DNA from: Acidimicrobiaceae bacterium
GTDB lineage: Bacteria; Actinomycetota; Acidimicrobiia; Acidimicrobiales; JAUTXP01
Direction: 5' to 3'
Length of the DNA stretch: 64,000 bases
Assembly: GCA_030837965.1 (NCBI GenBank)
Contig: JAUTXP010000009.1
Location: forward strand, 1 to 64,000
The notes under the pieces are model-generated. The model was not told the DNA's origin. It made no database searches and saw only the letters and a list, made by a program, of their open reading frames with translations. The translations under genes were made by a program, and so were the position numbers. This document shows positions 18,112 through 26,076 of this stretch, one piece after another (position 1 is the first letter of the stretch; each line of letters opens with the position of its first letter).

Positions 18112-18160
18112 CATTTGGGCGCAGTTCGCCACCGGGGTGGTGGTCAAGTGCGCCCAAATG
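18112..18160. repeat. Intergenic palindrome, CATTTGGGCG family, copy 1
   Basis: CATTTGGGCGCA at 18112-18123 is perfectly complementary to 18149-18160 (12 bp, 25-nt loop). It lies between the start of the nuclease gene and the end of the hydrolase gene, which read in the same direction, and has no U-tract. The same core recurs at 18174 and 40297. Confidence 0.75.
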
Positions 18161-18173
18161 GGGGAGCCCACCG

Positions 18174-18220
18174 ATTTGGGCGCGGTTGGGGTGGGATTGT
18201 CGACAGAAGTGCGCCCAAAT
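18174..18220. repeat. Intergenic palindrome, CATTTGGGCG family, copy 2
   Basis: ATTTGGGCGC at 18174-18183 pairs with 18211-18220 (10 bp). It follows copy 1 by 13 bases. Because copy 1's right arm and copy 2's left arm can also pair, alternative folds are possible. Confidence 0.7.
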
Positions 18221-18300
18221 GCCGGGGCCGCGGGGGCTGCGGGGGCCGGCGGGCCGGGGTCGGAGAGGGCGGGGCGAGGGGGGCGCGGGCGGGGCGGGGG

Positions 18301-19452
18301 TTAGAGGGTGAAGGCGTGGAGGATGCGGGCGGTGAGGGCGGCGGGGGCTTCGAAGGGTCCGAAGTGAGTGAGTCCGGGGAGGACCTCGACCCGGGCGTGG
18401 GGCAGGCGGGCCGCGGCCAGGCGCATGACGTCCTCGCCGAAGGCGGTGGTGAGTTCGCCGCAGGCGAGGGTGACAGGACAACCGACCTCGGCCAGTCGGC
18501 GGTAGGCACCATGCATGACCGCCGCCTCGTAGGTGCGAGCCTCGTACTCGCCCCGGCACTTCAACCGCACGCACGTCGGTGCACCCACGCCGGCACCTGG
18601 CTCGGCACCCGGCTCCGCGGCACCCGGCTCGCCGGCGCGGGGCTCGGCACCCGGCTCCCCTGCACTCGGCTCGGCATCCGGCTCCCCTGCACCCGCTTCG
18701 GCGCCCGGCTCGTCGGCACCCGGATCGCCAGAACCCGTCTCGCCACTCGGGCCGGCACACGGCTCGGCACCCCGCTTGCCGGCGCGGGCCTCGTCACCCG
18801 CGTGGGCATCCGAGGCACCCGCGTACACCGGCTTGAAGCCGTACCGCACGTACGCCTCCAGCGCCTCCGGCGCGAACCCCGACATGGGCGGCTTGGCCGC
18901 GAAGTTGGCCAAGGCCGCGTCGAACGAGTCGAACTCCTCCCGGCGGCGTCGGGCTCCGTCGGCGAGCGGGGAGCCGACCGGCTCGGTGGGCGGGTCGTCG
19001 ATGGGCGGCACTACCGGCTCGAAGCAGTAGATGGACCGGAACGTCCCGGGCCTGGCCATCTCGGCCAACAGGAGCAAGGCCCCGCCGCACGAGTGCCCCA
19101 CTGCGAACGGCGCATCCAGACCGAGGTGGTCCACGACGGCCAAGGCGTCGTCGGCGAAGCGGTGCCAGTCGAACCACTGGGGCCCGGCCTCAGGCGGCGG
19201 CCCCGGCGAGTCGCCGTGGGCCCGCTCGTCGAACGCGTAGCAACGGAACCGATCCCGCAACCCGGCGACGACGGGGAGCCACGTCCGGGCGGGGAACCCG
19301 GTGGCATGGGCCAGCAACAACGGCGGCGCGCCGACCGGCCCGCCGAAGTCGTAGACGGCCACGCGGGCGCCGTCCCCGCTCCCCGCGAACCCGATCGGCT
19401 GGAATCGGACCGGCTGAAGATCCCCGCCGTCCTCACGATCATCGCCGTTCAC
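18301..19452 (-). CDS. Alpha/beta hydrolase with expanded Gly/Ala/Glu/Pro insert
   Basis: About 383 residues from GTG 19452 (ATG 19488 would overlap the divergent gene). The hydrolase fold is clear: oxyanion region 'LLAHATGFPARTW', nucleophile elbow 'VGHSCGG' with Ser about residue 121, and catalytic His near the end in 'LTHFGPFEAP'. In the cap region, residues ~206-292 are a tandem low-complexity array of units like 'AGEPGAEP', with no hydrophobic core, encoded by repeats of GGCTCGGCACCC-like units at about 18575-18835. The fold resumes normally after it. The insert therefore looks like a repeat expansion in a surface loop. Substrate unknown. Confidence 0.85.
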   Translation of the reverse strand: MNGDDREDGGDLQPVRFQPIGFAGSGDGARVAVYDFGGPVGAPPLLLAHATGFPARTWLPVVAGLRDRFRCYAFDERAHGDSPGPPPEAGPQWFDWHRFADDALAVVDHLGLDAPFAVGHSCGGALLLLAEMARPGTFRSIYCFEPVVPPIDDPPTEPVGSPLADGARRRREEFDSFDAALANFAAKPPMSGFAPEALEAYVRYGFKPVYAGASDAHAGDEARAGKRGAEPCAGPSGETGSGDPGADEPGAEAGAGEPDAEPSAGEPGAEPRAGEPGAAEPGAEPGAGVGAPTCVRLKCRGEYEARTYEAAVMHGAYRRLAEVGCPVTLACGELTTAFGEDVMRLAAARLPHARVEVLPGLTHFGPFEAPAALTARILHAFTL

Positions 19453-19486
19453 GGTCTTCGACCCTACGCCGGCTAGGGTCGAACGC

Positions 19487-19960
19487 ATCGATCCGATCGA
19501 GTCTCTCTGCGCCGCCAACCAGGCGTTCTACGACGCCTTCGAACACCGGGACATGGACGCCATGTCCAACGTCTGGGAGCGCTCGGACCGGGCCCTGTGC
19601 ACCCACCCGGGCTGGGCCACACTGCGAGGCTGGGGCCAAGTGGCGGCCTCGTTCTTCGCCCTGTTCCAAGGCCGCGACGCCATCCAGTTCATCCTCACCA
19701 ACGTCAACCCGTCGGTGCAGGGCGACGCGGGCTGGGTGTCGGTGGACGAGAACATCCTCGGCGAGCAGACGGGCTCGACGGTGGCCGCCCTCAATCTGTT
19801 CGTGCGCGAGGGCCACGGCGAACCCGGCGGCCAAGGCGGCCACGGCGAACACGACGGCCACGGCGAAGACGACAGCCGAGGCGAACACGACAGCCGAGGC
19901 TGGCGCATGGTCGGGCATCACGGCTCGGTGGTCATCCCGTCGCCTCCCGTAGTGCAGTGA
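19487..19960 (+). CDS. SnoaL/NTF2-like protein with His/Gly/Asp-rich insert
   Basis: NTF2-fold protein with the typical helix 'ANQAFYDAFEHRDMDAM', then 'CTHPGWATLRGWGQV' and the later strands. The first standard start in frame is ATG 19553, which would cut off the first helix; conserved-looking sequence reaches back to about 19487, where only an ATC is available. I annotate from there as a possible rare start. In the last hairpin is an insert of about 33 residues made of repeated Gly-His-Glu-Asp units (19800-19905). The fold usually houses small-molecule enzymes or binding proteins; no role is given here. Its end overlaps the convergent DUF72 gene by 29 bases. Confidence 0.62.
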   Translation: MDPIESLCAANQAFYDAFEHRDMDAMSNVWERSDRALCTHPGWATLRGWGQVAASFFALFQGRDAIQFILTNVNPSVQGDAGWVSVDENILGEQTGSTVAALNLFVREGHGEPGGQGGHGEHDGHGEDDSRGEHDSRGWRMVGHHGSVVIPSPPVVQ

Positions 19961-20840
19961 TCAGCTCGGCCGCGTTGGCCACCGCGTGGTCGCGCAGGGC
20001 GTTGGCGAACAGCACGTGCACCTCGGCGGCGGACTCGGCCAGCCGCAGCACACGCGGCGCCCACGCCTCCACCTCGGCCCGCTCGTAGCGCGCCCCCCAC
20101 TCGCCGCCCGCGCCGTACAGGCGGACCACGGCCACGTCGCTCGATGTCGCCAAGACCGGCCCCGCGGGCCCGTCGCCCGACTCGTCGATCGGCGCGTGCC
20201 CGTCCACGCACACGAATCCCAGCCCCATCTCGTCGAGCATCGACAGCGTGTCCTCGCACGCGTCGCCCGCCGTCCAGCCTGGATGCTGCAGCTCGACGGC
20301 CAATCGGTAGTCGGGCAGCCGGGCCCGGGCCGTGGCCAGCAGCGTGCGACCCGTGTTCCCCGGCTTGAGCCAGTGGGGATAGCGGAGGAGAACGACGCCC
20401 AGTCGGCCCGCCCGGGCCAAGGGTGCGAGTGAATGCTCGAAGCGGGCCCAGGACTCGGCCATTCCCGCGGCCGACAGGTGCCCGGCATACAGGCGGCGGC
20501 GCTCGCGCAGCTCGGGCTTGACCTCCTCGCGCAGGTCCTCCCACAGCGAGTCGGGAAGGGTGGCCGCGCCCGTCAACAACGACCACGCCTGCACGTCGAT
20601 GGTGAAGCCGTCCGGCGTGCGTTCGGCCCACTGCCGGGCCACGTCGGGGGTGGGCGGGAAGCGGGCTGTCGAGTCGATCTCCACCAGCGGGAAGCGCGCT
20701 GTGTAATAGGCGATGCGCTCGGCGGCGCGCATGGTGCGCTTCGGATACCACGCGCTCTCATGGGTGAGGCTGCGGTCCGACCACGACGACGCGCCGACGA
20801 GGATTCGCGAAGAACCGCGGCGTATGTCGTTTTCGCCCAT
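19932..20840 (-). CDS. DUF72 domain protein (302 aa)
   Basis: Matches the DUF72 (YecE-like) family: 'ILVGASSWSDRSLTHESAWY' at the N-terminus, 'RFPLVEIDSTARFPPTP' and a TIM-barrel-like pattern through 'GVVLLRYPHWLKPG' and 'RLAVELQHPGW'. The function of the family is not settled. ATG 20840 begins the gene; a divergent anti-sigma gene starts 58 bases away. In the gap there is a short inverted repeat (GACCAG 20864-20869 / CTGGTC 20883-20888) that could be an operator. Confidence 0.88.
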   Translation of the reverse strand: MGENDIRRGSSRILVGASSWSDRSLTHESAWYPKRTMRAAERIAYYTARFPLVEIDSTARFPPTPDVARQWAERTPDGFTIDVQAWSLLTGAATLPDSLWEDLREEVKPELRERRRLYAGHLSAAGMAESWARFEHSLAPLARAGRLGVVLLRYPHWLKPGNTGRTLLATARARLPDYRLAVELQHPGWTAGDACEDTLSMLDEMGLGFVCVDGHAPIDESGDGPAGPVLATSSDVAVVRLYGAGGEWGARYERAEVEAWAPRVLRLAESAAEVHVLFANALRDHAVANAAELITALREATG

Positions 20841-20898
20841 TGCCCAGAGGGAAGGTCCAAGGGGACCAGAACCGGCGGCATCCTGGTCACCAAACGAC

Positions 20899-21351
20899 AT
20901 GCGACTGATCCTCCAGCTCGTGCTCCCAGCAGACGCCAGGCTTTTGCCTCGGACGAGGAGGGCGGTCGCCGAATATCTGGCCGAGATCGGGGCCAGCGCC
21001 GAGCACGTCGACGACGTCATCCTGGCCTTGGACGAGGCCTGCGCCAACGTCATCCGCCACGCCTTCCCCGAGGGCGACGACGGCACCTTCCGCCTCGTGG
21101 CCGACATCGCCGACGACGAGGTGAACATGTCGGTCGAGGACGACGGCGTGGGCTTCAAGTCCGACCTCATCGACCTGCGCGCCGAGGCCGACCCGGCCGA
21201 CTGCGACGCGGTGGGCAACGCCAACGCCACCAGCGGGCGCGGCCTTGAGATCATCCGTCGGCTGATGACGTCGGTCGAAGTGCGCTCGCCCACCGAGACG
21301 GGCGTGGGCACGCGCCTCCAGATGCACAAGCGGCTGCGGGAACCCGTCTGA
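20899..21351 (+). CDS. Anti-sigma-type ATP-binding kinase (RsbW/SpoIIAB-like HATPase)
   Basis: 150 residues with the GHKL fold: N-box 'DEACANVIRHAF', G1 box 'VEDDGVGF' and G2 box 'GRGLEIIRRLM'. Such proteins bind a sigma factor and phosphorylate an anti-sigma antagonist Ser in stress signalling. No cognate sigma factor or antagonist gene is adjacent, so the target is unknown. ATG 20899 is chosen; upstream in-frame codons extend to 20713 but overlap the divergent gene. The 4-alpha-glucanotransferase gene follows after 26 bases. Confidence 0.87.
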   Translation: MRLILQLVLPADARLLPRTRRAVAEYLAEIGASAEHVDDVILALDEACANVIRHAFPEGDDGTFRLVADIADDEVNMSVEDDGVGFKSDLIDLRAEADPADCDAVGNANATSGRGLEIIRRLMTSVEVRSPTETGVGTRLQMHKRLREPV

Positions 21352-21377
21352 CCCGGGCACGCGCCTAAACCTACGGC

Positions 21378-23213
21378 ATGGTCGACGTAGCGGCGTGGGG
21401 CGTCCAGCCCGGTTATCACGACTACAAGGGCGACTGGGTCGACGCGCCGAGCGACACCGTGGCCTCCTTGCTGGCGGCCATGGGGGCCGAAGGCGAGCGG
21501 CCTCCCGACGTGCCCGACCTGCGCTTCGCCCGGCCCGGCCAGCGCGTCGCCGCAGGCGCGGGGGCGGGGGAGTGCGAACTGCTGACCGAGGACGGTGGGT
21601 CGGCTCCGCTGGCCGATGGCGTCCTGCCTTTGGACACGCCGTTCGGCTATCACCGGCTGGTGGAGCGGGACGGGTCGGAGTCGACGTTGGTGGTCAGCCC
21701 CGGACGGTGTCATCTGCCCGAGGGTCTGCACACGTGGGGCTGGGCCGTGCAGCTCTACGCGGCCCGGTCACGGGCCAGTTGGGGCATGGGCGATCTGGCC
21801 GACCTGCGCACGCTGGCCGAGTGGGCGGCCGGGCAGGGCGCAGGAATGCTGCTGCTGAATCCGCTGCACGCATCGCTGCCCACCGTGCAGACGGCCAGTC
21901 CCTACTTTCCGAGCAGTCGCTGCTTTCGCAACCCGCTCTACCTGCGGGTGGACGGGCCGATGCCCGCGGCCGGGTCAGGGCTCAACCGCGATCGGGTCAT
22001 CGACCGCGATGCGGTCTGGGCCTTGAAGCGCCCCGTCTTGGAGGCCGCGTTCGCCGAGTTCGAACGCGGCAGCGCGGACAACCGTGGCGCCTTCGATGAC
22101 TTCGTGGCCCAAGGCGGCGACGTGCTGGCGGGTTACGCCGCGTTCTGCGCGTTGTCGGACGAGCACGGCGCGCCATGGCAGGAGTGGCCCGAGGAGTACC
22201 GGTCGCCCGCCGCCCCCTCGGTCACCGCCTTCACCGCGGCGCGGCCGGACCGCGTGCGGTTCCACGAGTGGCTGCAATGGCAGGTCGACCAGCAGTTGGG
22301 GCAAGCGGGGCGCGCCCTCGACCTCATGCAGGACATCGCCATCGGCTGCGATCCGGCGGGCGCCGACGCGTGGCTGTGGCAGGACGCGTTCGCGACCGGG
22401 GTGCGAGTGGGCGCGCCGCCGGACGAGTTCAACACCAAGGGCCAGGACTGGGGCCTCCCGCCGTTCGACCCGTGGCGGCTGCGGGCCATGCACTACCAGC
22501 CGTTCATCGAGATGGTGAGGGCGGGCTTCCGCCACGCGGGCGGCATCCGCTTCGACCACGTGATGGGCCTGTTCCGGCTGTACTGGATCCCGCCCGACGC
22601 GGGTGCCGAGGCCGGCACCTACGTGCGCTATCCGCACAACGAGCTGCTCGACATCCTGGCGTTGGAGAGCGTGCGAGCAGGCGCCTATGTGGTGGGCGAG
22701 GACCTAGGCACGGTCGAGGAGGAGGTCCGCCGCGAGTTGGGGGAGAGAGACGTGTTGTCGTATCGACTCTTGTGGTTCGAGCCGGAGCCTCCGCCGCGCT
22801 TTCCGGCCCGTGCCCTGGCCGCGGTGACGACCCACGACCTGCCGACCATCGCGGGCATGTGGAGCGCGTCGGACCTCGCCGAGCAGGAGCGCCTGGGGCT
22901 GGAGCCGAACGTCGAGTCGACCAAGGCCATTCACCAGCGCATGCAGGACTGGCTCGGGCTGGCCGAGGACGCGCCAGTGGCCGACGTGGTGGTTGGCGCG
23001 CACGCCTTGTTGGCCCAGGCGCCCAGCGCGGTGGTCACGGCCACATTGGACGACGCCCTGTTGGTGGAGGAGCGCCCCAACGTGCCGGGCACAACCGACG
23101 AGCGGCCCAACTGGTCGCTGGCCTTGCCCAAGCCCATCGAGGACATCGTGACCGACCCGCTGGTGGCTCGGGTGGTCGACGCCCTCAAGCAGAACAGGCG
23201 CCCGCCGGAGTAA
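21378..23213 (+). CDS. malQ: 4-alpha-glucanotransferase (GH77)
   Basis: 611 residues; transfers alpha-1,4-glucan segments between maltodextrins in glycogen or maltose metabolism. GH77 signatures are visible: 'WGMGDLADLR' near the N-terminus of the barrel, 'IRFDHVMGLFRLYWIP' with the nucleophile Asp, 'VVGEDLGTVEEEV' with the acid/base Glu, and 'TTHDLPTIAGMW' with the third acid. Length is between the bacterial MalQ and longer plant forms. A strong intergenic palindrome just after the TAA (23217-23258) may end transcription. Confidence 0.94.
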   Translation: MVDVAAWGVQPGYHDYKGDWVDAPSDTVASLLAAMGAEGERPPDVPDLRFARPGQRVAAGAGAGECELLTEDGGSAPLADGVLPLDTPFGYHRLVERDGSESTLVVSPGRCHLPEGLHTWGWAVQLYAARSRASWGMGDLADLRTLAEWAAGQGAGMLLLNPLHASLPTVQTASPYFPSSRCFRNPLYLRVDGPMPAAGSGLNRDRVIDRDAVWALKRPVLEAAFAEFERGSADNRGAFDDFVAQGGDVLAGYAAFCALSDEHGAPWQEWPEEYRSPAAPSVTAFTAARPDRVRFHEWLQWQVDQQLGQAGRALDLMQDIAIGCDPAGADAWLWQDAFATGVRVGAPPDEFNTKGQDWGLPPFDPWRLRAMHYQPFIEMVRAGFRHAGGIRFDHVMGLFRLYWIPPDAGAEAGTYVRYPHNELLDILALESVRAGAYVVGEDLGTVEEEVRRELGERDVLSYRLLWFEPEPPPRFPARALAAVTTHDLPTIAGMWSASDLAEQERLGLEPNVESTKAIHQRMQDWLGLAEDAPVADVVVGAHALLAQAPSAVVTATLDDALLVEERPNVPGTTDERPNWSLALPKPIEDIVTDPLVARVVDALKQNRRPPE

Positions 23214-23216
23214 CGA

Positions 23217-23258
23217 CTTGTCGCGCTGAGGGCCGTATTCGGCAATCAGCGCGACAAG
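23217..23258. terminator. Hairpin after malQ, CTTGTCGCGCT palindrome family
   Basis: CTTGTCGCGCTGA (23217-23229) pairs perfectly with 23246-23258, and an inner GCCG/CGGC stem is possible. It starts 4 bases after the malQ stop and has no U-tract. The element is nearly the same as that at 27164-27209. Confidence 0.7.
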
Positions 23259-23299
23259 ACGGGTTCAGACGGGGCGGGTCATCGCTAGCTTTCTTGGCG

Positions 23300-24274
23300 A
23301 TGACGTCTCGTGCTTCGTCTGGCCTCACGCTCATGGCCGATCGCGGTCGGGTGCTCCAGGCCACGGTGGCGGGCCACGATGCCTTCTGGACCAATCCCGA
23401 TTGGGACGGGGCCGCATGGAACGTGGGCGGCGACCGCCTGTGGCTCGGTCCTGAGCAGAACTGGTTTTGGACGACCCGCCACAGCCACGACCCGGCCGAC
23501 TCCGAGGTCCAGGCGGGCTTGGACCCCGGCCAGTGGTCGACGGTGGAGGACGGGCCGGGCTATTGCGGTGTGGCCCAACGGGTGCGGGTCCGCCACCTCC
23601 ACCGCAACCAGTCGGCGGTGTTCGACGTGACCCGGTCCTTCACCATCCTCGACCTCGACCTGCCGCTCTTCCAACAACACGTCGCCTACCGGACCACGGC
23701 GTCGCTGTCGGTCGACGACGGGCCCGACGGCGAGCTGGTGAGCCTGTGGTCCTTGGTGCAGGTTCCCAACGGCGGCGTGCTCGAGTTCCCGCACGTCGGG
23801 CCGACCGACTACCGCGACTACTTCGAGCCCGTCCGGCCTGACCATCTCGGCCACGCCGACGACGGGCTCACGTTGCGGATCACGGGGACGAGCAGACACA
23901 AGATCGGCCTGCCGCCGTGGGTGGGGAACGGGCGCATGGCGTACAGCCGCCCCGTCGAGGGCGGACGGCTCGTCGTCTTCCGTCACTTCGAGGCCAAGCC
24001 GTGGCTGCCCTATTGCGATCGGCCCCAAGGCGTCGATGCCGGCGCGGGCGACGCGGTGCAGGCGTACAACGACGGCGGCCAGTACGGGGGGTTCGGCGAA
24101 GTGGAGCACCACAGCCCGGCCGTCGTCATCGGCGGGCGCGGCGCGGGCGGAGGTATTACTGACGACTCGCTCACGGTCGTGGGCCTGGTCGCGGAACGCG
24201 ACTGGGCCGAGTGGCGCCAGGCCTGGCTGCTTGCCCGCCGGCTGCCAGTGGTGGGGCCGGAGTGGCGTCGATGA
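23300..24274 (+). CDS. Hypothetical beta-rich protein (324 aa)
   Basis: No family named with confidence. The sequence reads as a beta-sandwich of the aldose-epimerase-like, carbohydrate-handling type: 'LWLGPEQNWFWTT', 'RSFTILDLDLPLFQQHVAYR', 'SLWSLVQVPNGGVLEFP', 'HKIGLPPWVGNGRMAYSR'. The Trp/His/Gly pattern and the neighbouring malQ make a sugar-related role possible. ATG 23300 or 23333 could be the start. The last base of the gene overlaps the following SDR start (ATGA). Confidence 0.62.
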   Translation: MTSRASSGLTLMADRGRVLQATVAGHDAFWTNPDWDGAAWNVGGDRLWLGPEQNWFWTTRHSHDPADSEVQAGLDPGQWSTVEDGPGYCGVAQRVRVRHLHRNQSAVFDVTRSFTILDLDLPLFQQHVAYRTTASLSVDDGPDGELVSLWSLVQVPNGGVLEFPHVGPTDYRDYFEPVRPDHLGHADDGLTLRITGTSRHKIGLPPWVGNGRMAYSRPVEGGRLVVFRHFEAKPWLPYCDRPQGVDAGAGDAVQAYNDGGQYGGFGEVEHHSPAVVIGGRGAGGGITDDSLTVVGLVAERDWAEWRQAWLLARRLPVVGPEWRR

Positions 24275-25008
24275 GCGCTCGATTCGAGGGCCGGACCGCG
24301 GTCGTCACCGGGGCCGCGTCCGGCATCGGGTTCGAGATGGCGGCCCAACTCCTGGCCGAGGGCGCGCTCGTCGTGGCGGGCGACCTCGACCCCGCAGGCG
24401 TGCCCGAGGGGACTGTGCCCGTCGAGGTCGACGTGTCGTCGTCGGTCGCGGTCGAGCGGCTCGTCCAGACGGCCGTGGGCCAGACCGGCAGAATCGACCT
24501 GCTGTTCAACAACGCGGGCATCGGGTCCACCGCCGACCCGGTGTCGTGCACGGTGGAGGAGTGGGACGCCATCTTCGCGGTGAACGTGCGCGGCGTCTTC
24601 CTGGGCACCAAGTTCGCGCTGCCCCACATGCTGGCCGCGGGTCGGGGCGCCATCGTCAACACCGCCTCGGTCGCCGGTCTGGCCGGGCTCGCCGATCGGG
24701 CCGCCTACTGCGCCAGCAAGGGCGCGGTGATCTCCTTCACCAAGGCCGTGGCCGTGCAGTACGCGGGCACAGGTGTGCGTTGCAACTGCGTGTGCCCGGG
24801 CACGGTGGACTCGCCGTGGGTGGGCCGCCTGCTGGACGCCGCGCCCGACCCGGACGCGGCCCGGTCGGCCTTGATCGCACGTCAGCCAGTCGGAAGGCTG
24901 GGCCGTCCCGAGGAGGTGGCCAAGGCCGCCTTGTTCCTCGCCTCGGACGACGCCGACTTCGTGACCGGGGCAGCCTTCGCCGTCGACGGCGGCTTCCTCG
25001 CCCGCTGA
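24271..25008 (+). CDS. SDR family NAD(P)-dependent oxidoreductase (245 aa)
   Basis: Classical SDR: 'VVTGAASGIGFEMA' cofactor loop, 'NNAGIGS', active site 'SVAGLAGLADRAAYCASKGA' (Ser, Tyr, Lys) and the C-terminal 'DDADFVTGAAFAVDGGF', which is typical of FabG-like enzymes. ATG 24271 overlaps the previous stop (ATGA), so it is co-translated with the beta-rich hypothetical gene. Substrate unknown. Confidence 0.92.
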   Translation: MSARFEGRTAVVTGAASGIGFEMAAQLLAEGALVVAGDLDPAGVPEGTVPVEVDVSSSVAVERLVQTAVGQTGRIDLLFNNAGIGSTADPVSCTVEEWDAIFAVNVRGVFLGTKFALPHMLAAGRGAIVNTASVAGLAGLADRAAYCASKGAVISFTKAVAVQYAGTGVRCNCVCPGTVDSPWVGRLLDAAPDPDAARSALIARQPVGRLGRPEEVAKAALFLASDDADFVTGAAFAVDGGFLAR

Positions 25009-25020
25009 CGTCGAGCGACG

Positions 25021-25497
25021 TCAGGCAGACGGCCGGGGACGGCCTGGCGCGACGGTCCGGGCCAGGATCCCAAGCGTGGCCCGCAACGCGCTCTCGGGGA
25101 CGATGGGAAAGACGGCCGCGTCCTTCCAGCTCTGCTCGATGCCCGACCAGTCGTAGTACGACGTGACCAGCGTGCCGCCGTCGATGGGCTCGAGCCTGTA
25201 GCCGTAGACGTGGCCGAGGTTGAGCTTGCCCTCGATCGTCCACGCGATCTCACGGTCCTGCTCGAAGGCGACGATGCGCACGGTCACGTCGTAGAGCCCG
25301 AGCGGGTAGTCGTTGAGGGCCTCGCGGTCCATGTGCACGACGAAGGTGTCCCCGATGGCGCGGACCGGATCGCCGGTGGCGTCCATCAGCATGCCCGCGC
25401 TGTCGATGGCCACGTGGCCTCGCGGGTCGCACAAGACGCTGAAGACGGCCGCGGGATCCGCGGCGATGGCCCGCTGGACCTCCAACCGTTCATTCAC
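25021..25497 (-). CDS. SRPBCC-fold (START-like) protein
   Basis: 158 residues from GTG 25497. N-terminal 'VQRAIAADPAAVFSVLCDP' is the usual first strand and helix of the polyketide cyclase/START fold, ending with a C-terminal helix. The fold encloses hydrophobic ligands; many actinobacterial members are of unknown function. Convergent with the SDR, separated by 12 bases. Confidence 0.8.
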   Translation of the reverse strand: MNERLEVQRAIAADPAAVFSVLCDPRGHVAIDSAGMLMDATGDPVRAIGDTFVVHMDREALNDYPLGLYDVTVRIVAFEQDREIAWTIEGKLNLGHVYGYRLEPIDGGTLVTSYYDWSGIEQSWKDAAVFPIVPESALRATLGILARTVAPGRPRPSA

Positions 25498-25542
25498 GGC
25501 TGCATACTCCCATGCGGACTGGGGCGACGCGTCCCGCTGCGC

Positions 25543-25962
25543 TCAGGAGGACGCGGACGGCGGGTCCGCGCTGACCATCCATGGCGTGCCGAAGCGATCG
25601 GTGCACATGCCGAACATGGGAGACCACGACGTCGGGCCGATGGGCAGGCTGACCTGTCCGCCTTCGGCCAGCGCCGCGAACACCCGCTCGGCCTCGGCCA
25701 CCTCGGCGACCGAGTAGTTGACCTGCATGCCCTGCACTGGGCCGAAGCTGTCGGTGGTCGGGTCGTCGGACGCCATCAAGAGGTTGTCGCCGATCTTCAA
25801 TGCGGCGTGCATGATCATGTCGGCGTGGGCCTCGGGCACGGGCTCGTCCGACGGCATGTCCTTCATGGTCAGGAGCACCAGCTCGCCGCCGAAGACCTCC
25901 TGGTAGCGGGTGAACGCGTCACGGCAGTTGCCGCCGAAGAACAGGTAGGGGTGAAAGGCCAT
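25543..25962 (-). CDS. VOC-family (glyoxalase/PhnB-like) protein
   Basis: 139-residue protein of the vicinal-oxygen-chelate fold, PhnB/YjdN type: 'HPYLFFGGNCRDAFTRYQEV' opening, 'MIMHAALKIGDNLLMASD' and the closing 'WSPMFGMCTDRFGTPWMVS'. Start ATG 25962 has a good ribosome site GGAGGAG five bases before it. Members of this branch often lack the full metal site of glyoxalase I, so no reaction is assigned. Confidence 0.87.
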   Translation of the reverse strand: MAFHPYLFFGGNCRDAFTRYQEVFGGELVLLTMKDMPSDEPVPEAHADMIMHAALKIGDNLLMASDDPTTDSFGPVQGMQVNYSVAEVAEAERVFAALAEGGQVSLPIGPTSWSPMFGMCTDRFGTPWMVSADPPSASS

Positions 25963-26076
25963 GTGGCTCCTCCGGTCGAGTCCTTGCCGTTGAGTCTTCC
26001 GTGTGCGGCGCCACGAGTCACGATCCACGGTTGTCCGTTGCCGATGACGTGGGTCACGAACAGGCAGGATGGGGCT

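Noticed and set aside
20841-20898. Possible operator between DUF72 and anti-sigma genes (GACCAG/CTGGTC)
   Set aside because: Only six bases per arm in very GC-rich DNA; too weak to list as a feature on its own.
20840-21731. Upstream extension of the DUF72 frame (599 codons in total)
   Set aside because: The DUF72 domain starts after ATG 20840 and the extension overlaps the anti-sigma and malQ genes on the other strand.
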